Shown: piece after piece, positions 13,444 to 20,355 of the stretch
Layout: each line of letters begins with the position of its first letter
Position numbering within the stretch: the first letter of the stretch is position 1
From: SW-9-67-25 sp964623735
GTDB lineage: Archaea; Halobacteriota; Halobacteria; Halobacteriales; Haloarculaceae
DNA length: 20,927 nt
NCBI GenBank assembly: GCA_964623735.1
Contig: CAZUVE010000038.1
Location: forward strand, 1-20,927
Direction: 5' to 3'
The notes under the pieces: model-generated
What the model was told of the DNA's origin: nothing
The model's input: the letters and a program-made list of their open reading frames with translations, nothing else
Database searches by the model: none
Program-made: the position numbers and the translations under genes

Positions 13444-15534
13444 ATGTTTGATAGCCGCCGGAGTCAAAAAGCTTCCGGCGACGTGACGACGTTCGCGTCG
13501 GTCGTCGGCCAGGAGGAACTGAAAGAGGCGCTGCTGGCGGTCGCGGCCAACGACGAGCTGGACGGGCTGCTGGTCCGCGGCGAGAAGGGCACGGCCAAGT
13601 CGACGACCGTGCGGGCGCTGGCAGACCTGCTGCCGGAGCAGCGCGCGGTCGCGGACTGTCCCTACGGGTGTCCGCCCGACGGGACAGGCGTGCAGTGTGC
13701 CGACTGCCGGGAGCGCGAGCAACCGCCCGTGGAGACGCGTCCGGTCCCGCTGGTGACGCTCCCGCTGGGGGCGACCCGCGAGCGGGTCGTCGGGACGCTC
13801 TCGGTCGCGGACGCGCTCGACGGGGACTACGAGTTCGAACCGGGCTTGCTCGCGCGCGCGAACCGTGGTCTCCTCTACGTCGACGAGGTGAATCTGCTGG
13901 ACGACCACCTGGTGGACGTGTTACTCGACGCGGCAGCCAGCGGGACGAACCGCGTCGAACGCGACGCCGTCAGCGTCTCCCACCCCGCCGGGTTCACGCT
14001 CGTGGGGACGATGAACCCCGAGGAGGGCGACCTGCGCCCGCAGTTGCGGGATCGGTTCGCCCTCCAGGCCACGGTCACCGCCTGCGAGGACATCGACGAC
14101 CGCGTCGCCATCGTCGACCAGGCGCTGGACGGGACCGAACCGGCGGACGCGGACGACACGGACGTTCGCGCGCGACTGCTGGCCGCACGCGAGCGACTCG
14201 GGGCGGTCACGCTTCCCGACGAGCACGTCGCAGACATCGCGAAACTCTGTCGGGACGCTGGCGTCGACGGCCACCGGGGCGACATCGCCACGGCGCGGAC
14301 CGCGCGCACGTTCGCCGCGCTGGACGGCCGCGAGACCGTCGCCGAGACCGACCTCCAGCGGGCAGCCGAACTCGCGTTGCCACACCGGCTCCAGTCGCGT
14401 CCCTTCGAGGACGCACCCGACCCCGAAGATGTGGTCGACGATCACTTCGAGGACACCGGAGACACCGGAGACGAGACCGGCCAGGACACCGGAGACACCG
14501 GAGACGAAGCTGAGGAGGATACCGGAGACGCCGGGAACGCAGACGGTGACGGATTCGAGGGAGACGGCCCCGCCGGGACCGAGACCGACGACTCCGGTGA
14601 TCCGGCGTCCGGGAGCCAGCGGGGCGACGACGGGTCCGAATCCGGGCAAGGTACCCAGCGGGAGGACGGAGACGGTGGCGCTGGCGACGGCACCACCGAC
14701 GAACAGGAGGAGGGAACACCGCTGGTGCCGGGCCAGTCCAGGAACGCCGTCGCGGAGGCCGGCGAGAGCGCTGCACCCGACCTCTCCGCGCCCGGGACCG
14801 GCGGCGCCGAGGCCGGGCCAGGATCGCGAATCCGGACCGACCCCGGCGTCGACGAGACCGGCCCCCGGGTCCGGACACAGCGAGCCGAGTCCACGACGAG
14901 CGTGGACGCCGCCGCGTCCGTCCGCGCGGCGGCCGGGCGCGGGGCGGCGTCGGTGGGATCGCGCGACCTCAGAGAGTCGGTCCGGGCCGGCGACAGCGCG
15001 GCGCTGGTCGTGTTCGTCGTGGACGCGAGCGCGTCGATGCGCCCGGCGATGCGCGCGGCGAAGGGCACGGTGCTCGAGTTGCTGGAGGACGCCTACCAGG
15101 GTCGCGACGAGGTGGCTTTTGTCGCGTTCGCGGGCGAAGACGCGGAGGTCCTGCTCCCGCCGACCGACAGCGTCACGCTCGCCGCGCGCCACCTCAAGGA
15201 CCTCCCGACTGGTGACCGGACGCCGCTGCCGGCGGGCCTCGACACCGCCAGCGAGGTGCTCGACCGCGCCGATCCCCCTGCCGGCATCGTCGTTCTCGTG
15301 ACCGACGGGCGGGCCAACGCCGCTCCAGACCCCGTCGCCGACACCCGCGCCGCCGCGCGGAATCTCGCGCTCCGCGACCCTCGCGTGCTCGTCGTCGACG
15401 CCGGTGACGGCGACCGCGCGGGGCTGACCGACACCGTCGTCGACGAGACCGACGGCCAGCGTGTCTCGCTCGACGCTCTCTCGGCCGACCGCGTCGACGC
15501 CGCCGCCGGCCGCGCTCGTGAAACCCAGCTTTAG
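13444..15534 (+). CDS. chlID: ChlI-ChlD fusion, AAA+ ATPase with VWA domain (cobaltochelatase partner)
   Basis: A 696-residue fusion that supplies the ATPase motor for CobN. The AAA+ domain (about 15-330) has Walker A GEKGTAKST (46-54), Walker B LLYVDEVNLL (143-152), sensor-like GTMNPEEGDLRPQLRDRF, and a Cys cluster C72/C76/C85/C88 between them. A Gly/Asp/Glu/Thr-rich linker (about 330-450) contains repeated DTGDTGDE units. The C-terminal von Willebrand A domain (about 520-690) has an intact MIDAS: DASAS at 527-531, T593 and D621 (TDGRAN). The family also includes Mg-chelatase subunits, but no chlorophyll genes are here, and the shared divergent promoter with cobN favours cobalt insertion. 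cbtB follows 51 nt downstream. Confidence 0.92.
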   Translation: MFDSRRSQKASGDVTTFASVVGQEELKEALLAVAANDELDGLLVRGEKGTAKSTTVRALADLLPEQRAVADCPYGCPPDGTGVQCADCREREQPPVETRPVPLVTLPLGATRERVVGTLSVADALDGDYEFEPGLLARANRGLLYVDEVNLLDDHLVDVLLDAAASGTNRVERDAVSVSHPAGFTLVGTMNPEEGDLRPQLRDRFALQATVTACEDIDDRVAIVDQALDGTEPADADDTDVRARLLAARERLGAVTLPDEHVADIAKLCRDAGVDGHRGDIATARTARTFAALDGRETVAETDLQRAAELALPHRLQSRPFEDAPDPEDVVDDHFEDTGDTGDETGQDTGDTGDEAEEDTGDAGNADGDGFEGDGPAGTETDDSGDPASGSQRGDDGSESGQGTQREDGDGGAGDGTTDEQEEGTPLVPGQSRNAVAEAGESAAPDLSAPGTGGAEAGPGSRIRTDPGVDETGPRVRTQRAESTTSVDAAASVRAAAGRGAASVGSRDLRESVRAGDSAALVVFVVDASASMRPAMRAAKGTVLELLEDAYQGRDEVAFVAFAGEDAEVLLPPTDSVTLAARHLKDLPTGDRTPLPAGLDTASEVLDRADPPAGIVVLVTDGRANAAPDPVADTRAAARNLALRDPRVLVVDAGDGDRAGLTDTVVDETDGQRVSLDALSADRVDAAAGRARETQL

Positions 15535-15560
15535 CTCATGCGAAGCTTTATCAACTATGA

Positions 15561-15579
15561 TTGTATTATTGCAAGTGTG
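15561..15579 (+). promoter_or_regulatory. Candidate operator/promoter element upstream of cbtB
   Basis: TTGTATTATTGCAAGTGTG lies 6 nt before the cbtB ATG. It aligns with TTGTTATTAATACAAGTATG at chlID (13427-13446), sharing all but about three positions plus one inserted T. Its first eight bases are the TTGTATTA octamer. A second AT block, CTTTATC at 15546-15552, is at a plausible TATA distance from the start. Confidence 0.45.
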
Positions 15580-15585
15580 ATTTAG

Positions 15586-15771
15586 ATGGAGACAGCCAAT
15601 TCCGTCGCGGAACGGTTCGAACTGGCACGACACACGCTCTCGGCGCGGGACGTCGCACTCGGCCTCGCGCTGGTGGCAGCGCTCGGGTTCGCGTTGCTCG
15701 TGGTGCAGGACCCGCTGGCGCACGACTCGCTGCACAACTTCCGGCACTCCGCGGGCGTCACCTGCCACTGA
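15586..15771 (+). CDS. cbtB: CbtB, small subunit of predicted cobalt transporter
   Basis: A 61-residue protein with one transmembrane helix (about 23-41, VALGLALVAALGFALLVVQ) and a C-terminal His-rich tail, H46, H50, H54, C60, H61 (HDSLHNFRHSAGVTCH). This single helix with a terminal HD-H-RH-CH pattern is the hallmark of CbtB, proposed from comparative genomics to bind or gate Co2+ for CbtA. Its stop TGA shares its last base with the cbtA start (TGATG), indicating translational coupling. The location among cobalamin genes agrees with cobalt uptake. Confidence 0.93.
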   Translation: METANSVAERFELARHTLSARDVALGLALVAALGFALLVVQDPLAHDSLHNFRHSAGVTCH

Positions 15772-16529
15772 TGTTCCGCTCGTACCTGGAACGGGGCCTG
15801 TTCGCGGGCGCGACCGGCGGACTCGCGTTCGGTCTGTTCGTCGCGGTCGTGGGCAATCCTCTCGTCGGATCCGTCGAACAGCTGGGCCACACGGTCGAGG
15901 GGGCAAGCCACCACGGCGGGGCCGGTGACCACGGCGGGCACGCGGTGTCGGCGACAGTCACGAACCTCGTCAGCGTCGGCGGCGGCGTTCTCTGGGGCCT
16001 CCTCCTGGGCGCGGTCGTCTTCGGTGTGGTCTACTACTTCCTCGAACCGGCGATCCCCGGCGAGGGGGCGACCAAGCGGTACGTCCTCGCCGGGGCGGGC
16101 TTCGTGACGGTCTCGGGCGCGCCGTGGCTCGTGCTCCCACCACAGCCCGCCGGGGTCGAGCTGGTGGTCCCGACCGAGACGCGGATCCTCGTCTACGGCG
16201 GGATGGTCCTCGCGGGGGCGCTCGCCTGTACGCTCGCCGGCTACGCGTACACCCGGCTGACCGCACGCGGGCGGCGTCGCCCGGTCGCCGCGGTGGTGTC
16301 GCTGGTGCCCCTGGCGGGGCTGGCGGGACTGGCGCTGGTTGGGCCGACGGTGGCGACCACCGGGGCGGTTCCCGTGGAGATGGCAGCCGCCTATCGCGGG
16401 TTCGTCGTCTTCGGGCAGGCGGGGCTGTGGTTCGTGCTGGCCAGCGCCCACGCGTGGTTGAGTTCCCGGGCCGGCTCTCCCGACACGGCCGCCGAGTACC
16501 CGGTTCACCGCCGACAGAAACGCCTATAG
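15771..16529 (+). CDS. cbtA: CbtA, predicted cobalt transporter membrane subunit
   Basis: A 252-residue polytopic membrane protein with about six hydrophobic spans, including residues 9-27, 62-92, a span ending GAPWLVLPP, GGMVLAGALACTLAGYAY, and GFVVFGQAGLWFVLASAHAW. A His/Gly-rich loop (SHHGGAGDHGGHAVS, about 48-62) between the first two spans could bind metal. CbtA is a predicted Co2+ transporter whose genes are commonly preceded by cbtB in B12 loci. The ATG at 15771 overlaps the cbtB stop by one base. The frame is open upstream, but that reading is antisense-like and lies over cbtB. Confidence 0.92.
   Translation: MFRSYLERGLFAGATGGLAFGLFVAVVGNPLVGSVEQLGHTVEGASHHGGAGDHGGHAVSATVTNLVSVGGGVLWGLLLGAVVFGVVYYFLEPAIPGEGATKRYVLAGAGFVTVSGAPWLVLPPQPAGVELVVPTETRILVYGGMVLAGALACTLAGYAYTRLTARGRRRPVAAVVSLVPLAGLAGLALVGPTVATTGAVPVEMAAAYRGFVVFGQAGLWFVLASAHAWLSSRAGSPDTAAEYPVHRRQKRL
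16522..16528 (+). promoter_or_regulatory. TATA-like element for the helicase gene
   Basis: GCCTATA overlaps the end of cbtA and ends 25 nt before the GTG at 16553, the spacing for a leaderless transcript. This supports an independent promoter and the 16553 start. Confidence 0.4.
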
Positions 16530-16552
16530 TGGCCGGGGCCCGTCCACTCGAC

Positions 16553-18940
16553 GTGGCAGAACACAGGGACGCCGAGGCCGACATCGCCGTCACAGACGTT
16601 CTCCCCGACTTCGCCGGGGCGTTCCCGTTCGAGCGCTTCAACGCCGTGCAGGCAGAGACGCTGCCGGCAGTCCTCGACACCGAGGAGAACGTCGTCGTCA
16701 GCGCTCCGACGGCCAGCGGCAAGACGGCCATCGCCGAGGTTGCGATCTGCAGGACGCTGGCGGCGGGCGGGACCGCGCTCTTTCTCGCGCCGCTGCGCGC
16801 GCTGACAAACGAGAAAGAACGCGAGTGGGAACGGTTCGAGGACCTGGGGTACTCGGTGTACGTCGTCACCGGCGAGCGGGAGCTGAACTCCCGGCGGGCC
16901 GAGCGCGCGGACGTGCTGGTGATGACCCCCGAGAAGGCCGACTCGGCGACGCGCAAACACGACTCCCGGCGCTACTCCTTCGTCCGCGGGGTCGACTGCT
17001 GTATCATCGACGAGGTCCACCTGCTCGATTCTGACAAGCGCGGGAGCGTCCTCGAGGTCACCATCGCGCGCCTGCGCCGGCTCTGTGCCCCGCGGATTGT
17101 CGCCCTCTCGGCGACGATGCCAAACATCGACGACGTGGCGGCGTGGCTGGACGCCCCCGCCGAGACCACGTTCGCCTTCGGCGAGGAGTACCGGCCCGTG
17201 TCTCTCGAGGCAGGCGTCGAGACCTACAGCCACGGCGAGAACGCGTTCGCCGACAAGTACCGCAGGCTCTACCGGGCGCTGGACCTCGTGGAACCGCACG
17301 TCCGCGAGGACGGCCAGGCGCTGGTGTTCGTCTCCTCGCGCCAGGACACCGTCCAGGCCACAGAGAAGACCCGCGACGAACTCGCAAAGCGGGACGTCCC
17401 CGTGGGCGTCCGCGGCGACTACGAGTTCCACACCGACGCCGCGGAACTCGAGGACGATACCCTGCGCCAGTCGGTGCTCGACGGCGTCGGATTCCACCAC
17501 GCCGGCCTCTCCCGGGCAGACAAGGACCGCGTCGAGGCGTGGTTCCGCGAGGGCAAGATCCGGATCCTGTTCTCGACCTCGACGCTCGCCTGGGGCGTGA
17601 ACCTCCCCGCGCGGTGTGTCGTCATCCGCGACACGAAGTACCACGACCCCCTGGAAGGCGAGGTCGACATGAGCCCGCTCGACGTGCTCCAGATGCTCGG
17701 TCGGGCCGGCCGGCCGGGCTACGACGACCGCGGCTACGCCTGGGTGGTCTGTGACCGCTCGGACGCCGACCGCTACCGCCGCCTCCTGACCCAGGGCAAG
17801 AACATCGAGTCCCGTCTCGCGGAGGACGAGGGCGACGGCGTCGCGACGGATCTCGCGGTACACCTCAACGCCGAAATCGCCCTGGGGACCGTCGGCGACG
17901 TCGGCGACGCGATGGACTGGCTGGAGACGACCTTCTACTACGTCCGCGCACAGCGCGGCGCGGGGTACGTCGCCGGCGACGACCTCCGGGACCGGGTCAG
18001 CGACACCCTCGCGTGGCTCGTCGAGAAGGGGTTCGTCGAGATGGACGGTCTCGCCGTCGAACCGACGCCGCTTGGCCGACTCGCCTCGGATTTCTACCTC
18101 CGGCTCGAGACCGCCCGCCACTTCGCGGATCTCGCGGACAGGGAGTCGCTGTCGGAGAGCGACGTTCTCCGCGCGGTGGCGACCGCCCCGGAGTTCGAGA
18201 GCGTCAGTGCCCGCAGCGACGAGGAAGACGCCGTCGCGGCCGTCCTGGGCGAGGGCGCGCCGGACCTGGAGGCGGGGCCCCGGAAAGTGCTCGCCATCCT
18301 CCGGGCCGCGATGGACGCCACGACGCCCGCCTCGCTCCGGAGCGACGCCTGGGTCATCCGGCAGAACGCTCTGCGCCTGTTCGCGGCACTCCGGGCCATC
18401 GTCGACCGCTTCGGGAGTGGCCGGGAGGCGAACCTCGTCTGTCGCGTCGCGGCCCGCGTCGAGGACGGCGTCAGCGAGGACGCAGTCGGACTCACGGCGG
18501 TCGACGGCGTGGGCGCGAGTCGCGCCCGGACGCTCGCAGCCGCGGGATTCCGGACGCCCGCAGAGGTCGTCGACGCCGGCGCGGACCGGATCGCGGCCGC
18601 CGGCGTCGCGGACGGCGTCGCAGAACGGATCGTCGACCACGCGCGCGAACTGCCCGCAATCGAGATCGGGTTAGGGTCGGTGCCGGGCACCATCGCGCCG
18701 GGCGAGCGCTCCATCCACGAGGTGGCCGTCCGCTCGACGGCGGGGAGTGCGCGCGCCGGCGTCCGCGTGACTGTCAACGGCCACGAGATGACCGGCAAGG
18801 ACTGCTATCTCGGCGAGACGACCGTGCCGGTGGCGGTCTTCGGCGGGGACGCCGACGAACTCGCGATCACCGTCGAAGTCGCGTTCCCTGATCTCCCGCT
18901 GTCCCCGGTCCGGGAGACGCAGACGGTCCGGGTGGAGTAG
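16553..18940 (+). CDS. Hel308-like (Ski2-family) superfamily 2 DNA helicase
   Basis: A 795-residue ATP-dependent helicase. Motifs in order: Q-like FERFNAVQAE (26-35), motif I APTASGKT (51-58), motif Ia APLRALTNEK, motif II DEVH (153-156), motif III SAT (186-188), motif IV region ALVFVSSRQDT, HHAGLSRADKDRVE, and motif VI QMLGRAGRPGYDDRG. A winged-helix/ratchet region follows, then a helix-hairpin-helix near residues 646-700 (AVDGVGASRARTLAAAGF). About 90 further residues look beta-rich. Hel308 enzymes unwind DNA at stalled forks. The start GTG at 16553 is preferred; GTG at 16529, which overlaps the cbtA stop, would add 8 residues. The gene is beside the cobalamin island but shows no functional link to it. 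Confidence 0.88.
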   Translation: MAEHRDAEADIAVTDVLPDFAGAFPFERFNAVQAETLPAVLDTEENVVVSAPTASGKTAIAEVAICRTLAAGGTALFLAPLRALTNEKEREWERFEDLGYSVYVVTGERELNSRRAERADVLVMTPEKADSATRKHDSRRYSFVRGVDCCIIDEVHLLDSDKRGSVLEVTIARLRRLCAPRIVALSATMPNIDDVAAWLDAPAETTFAFGEEYRPVSLEAGVETYSHGENAFADKYRRLYRALDLVEPHVREDGQALVFVSSRQDTVQATEKTRDELAKRDVPVGVRGDYEFHTDAAELEDDTLRQSVLDGVGFHHAGLSRADKDRVEAWFREGKIRILFSTSTLAWGVNLPARCVVIRDTKYHDPLEGEVDMSPLDVLQMLGRAGRPGYDDRGYAWVVCDRSDADRYRRLLTQGKNIESRLAEDEGDGVATDLAVHLNAEIALGTVGDVGDAMDWLETTFYYVRAQRGAGYVAGDDLRDRVSDTLAWLVEKGFVEMDGLAVEPTPLGRLASDFYLRLETARHFADLADRESLSESDVLRAVATAPEFESVSARSDEEDAVAAVLGEGAPDLEAGPRKVLAILRAAMDATTPASLRSDAWVIRQNALRLFAALRAIVDRFGSGREANLVCRVAARVEDGVSEDAVGLTAVDGVGASRARTLAAAGFRTPAEVVDAGADRIAAAGVADGVAERIVDHARELPAIEIGLGSVPGTIAPGERSIHEVAVRSTAGSARAGVRVTVNGHEMTGKDCYLGETTVPVAVFGGDADELAITVEVAFPDLPLSPVRETQTVRVE

Positions 18941-18967
18941 GAGAATCTCCGCGAGTCGGTGTGGCCG

Positions 18968-18975
18968 CATATAAG
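18968..18975 (+). promoter_or_regulatory. TATA box of the alanine dehydrogenase-family gene
   Basis: CATATAAG ends 24 nt before the ATG at 19000. This spacing is classical for a leaderless haloarchaeal transcript. Confidence 0.65.
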
Positions 18976-18999
18976 TGAGTCGGCGACCGACTCCCGGGT

Positions 19000-20001
19000 A
19001 TGGAGACGCTGTTGCTCGACCCGGCAGACGTCGAGGCGAGCGCGCAACTGCCCGAAGTCATCGACGCAGTGGAGGGAGCCTTCGCGGCGTACGCCCGGGG
19101 CGACACACAGATGCCGGCCAAGTCCTACATCGACCTGCCCCACCACGACGGGGACTTCCGCTCGATGCCGGCGTACATCGACGCCCGCGAGGGGGCCGGC
19201 GAGAACTGGGAGGGGGCGGGCGTCAAGTGGGTCAACTCCCACACCAGCAATCCCGACCGGCACGGCCTCCCGACGGTCATGGGGACTGTCGTCTACTCCG
19301 ACCCCGAGACGGCTCTCCCGCTCGCGCTGATGGACGGGACGGGACTGACGCGCCTGCGCACCGGCGCGGCGGCAGCGGTGGCGACCGAGTACCTCGCCCG
19401 CGAGGACGCCACCTCGCTCGGACTGGTCGGTGCGGGCGTCCAGGCGGACACGCAACTGGCGGCCATCGCCGAGGTTCGCGACGTCGGGACCGTGGTCGTC
19501 ACCGACGTCGACGAGGAAGCCGTCGAGGAGTTCGTCGACCGGCACAGCGATTCGTTCGACGTCCGCGGGGGGACCAACGCCGAGGCGGCCGCCTGTGACG
19601 TCGTCTCCACCACGACGCCGGTCCGGGACCCCGTCGTCGACGAGGTCGGCGAAACCACGCACGTCAACGCGATGGGTGCCGACGCCGAGGGCAAACACGA
19701 GATCGCCGACGACGTCCTCCAGAACGCGAAACTGGTCATCGACGACCACGAACAGTGCACCCACTCGGGAGAGATCAACGTTCCCTGGAACGCGGGGGTG
19801 CTCGACGACGCGGCCCTCCACGGAGAACTGGGCGATGTCGTTGCCGGCCAGCTCGAGGGGCGCACCCCCGACGACGGTGTCACCGTCTTCGATTCGACGG
19901 GACTGGCCATCCAGGACGTCGCCGCCGCCCACGTCGTCTACGAACACGCCCGCGAGCACGGGATCGGCACCGACTTCCCGCTCGTCGGAACGGGAACGTA
20001 G
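19000..20001 (+). CDS. Ornithine cyclodeaminase / mu-crystallin family enzyme, probable alanine dehydrogenase
   Basis: A 333-residue NAD(P)-dependent enzyme. Family features are QMPAKSYIDLP (37-47, with K41), VKWVNSHTSNPDRHGLPTV (75-93, with K76), ALMDGTGLTRLRTGAAAAV (109-127), the Rossmann glycine motif GAGVQA (144-149), and FDSTGLAIQDVAAA near residue 300. The family includes the archaeal-type alanine dehydrogenase, ornithine cyclodeaminase and imine reductases; the overall look recalls the Archaeoglobus-type alanine dehydrogenase, but the substrate is not certain. It has its own TATA box and no operon partner: the gap to the helicase is 59 bp and to the next gene 49 bp. Confidence 0.85.
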   Translation: METLLLDPADVEASAQLPEVIDAVEGAFAAYARGDTQMPAKSYIDLPHHDGDFRSMPAYIDAREGAGENWEGAGVKWVNSHTSNPDRHGLPTVMGTVVYSDPETALPLALMDGTGLTRLRTGAAAAVATEYLAREDATSLGLVGAGVQADTQLAAIAEVRDVGTVVVTDVDEEAVEEFVDRHSDSFDVRGGTNAEAAACDVVSTTTPVRDPVVDEVGETTHVNAMGADAEGKHEIADDVLQNAKLVIDDHEQCTHSGEINVPWNAGVLDDAALHGELGDVVAGQLEGRTPDDGVTVFDSTGLAIQDVAAAHVVYEHAREHGIGTDFPLVGTGT

Positions 20002-20019
20002 GCAACCCAGGCTGAGAAG

Positions 20020-20027
20020 CGTTTTAT
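20020..20027 (+). promoter_or_regulatory. TATA-like element for the glycine-zipper gene
   Basis: CGTTTTAT ends 23 nt before the ATG at 20051, consistent with a leaderless transcript. Confidence 0.5.
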
Positions 20028-20050
20028 CTGTCCGGTCCCGAGAGAGAGAT

Positions 20051-20335
20051 ATGCGTTTCAGCGACGCCGAACACGAACACGAACACGATGGCGAGACCGA
20101 GCACAGATCAGACGCCGAAGAGGCCGCAGAGCGGACGGCCACCGCGACGGGGTTTGCCGGGTCGGTGCTGGGCGCGGTCGGCGGGCCCGCAGGCGCTACG
20201 ATCGGCGGACTCGTCGGCGGTACCGCCGGCTACCTCGCCGGGTACGCCGCTGGGAAGACGACGGAGTCGCGGGACGAATCACACGAAACCGGGTCCATCG
20301 AGATTCCGGTCGACGAAGACAACGCGAGCGGCTGA
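20051..20335 (+). CDS. Small glycine-zipper membrane-associating protein
   Basis: A 94-residue protein with three parts. Residues 1-30 are acidic and His-rich (HEHEHDGETEHRSD). Residues 34-68 form a glycine zipper with repeated GxxxG spacing (GFAGSVLGAVGGPAGATIGG, then LVGGTAGYLAGYAAGK). Residues 69-94 are an acidic tail ending PVDEDNASG. Glycine zippers pack helices in or against membranes. The function is unknown. The start at 20051 follows a TATA-like box at the right distance, and the upstream frame is antisense-like to the previous gene. It ends 20 bp from the convergent cdc48 stop. Confidence 0.75.
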   Translation: MRFSDAEHEHEHDGETEHRSDAEEAAERTATATGFAGSVLGAVGGPAGATIGGLVGGTAGYLAGYAAGKTTESRDESHETGSIEIPVDEDNASG

Positions 20336-20336
20336 C

Positions 20337-20342
20337 AAAAAA
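20337..20342 (-). terminator. Oligo-T terminator for cdc48
   Basis: On the minus strand a T6 run begins 13 nt after the cdc48 stop, in the short gap to the convergent glycine-zipper gene. Oligo-T stretches are the usual archaeal transcription terminators. Confidence 0.4.
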
Positions 20343-20355
20343 GAGACAGTGCCGA

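Noticed and set aside
14442..14540. CRISPR-like or satellite repeat in chlID (GACACCGGAGACACCGGAGA)
   Set aside because: The short repeats are in-frame DTGDTGDE codons of the acidic linker, without spacers, so they are protein low complexity.
16505..18640. Long minus-strand frame opposite the helicase
   Set aside because: The plus strand has all SF2 helicase motifs; the antisense reading has no family features.
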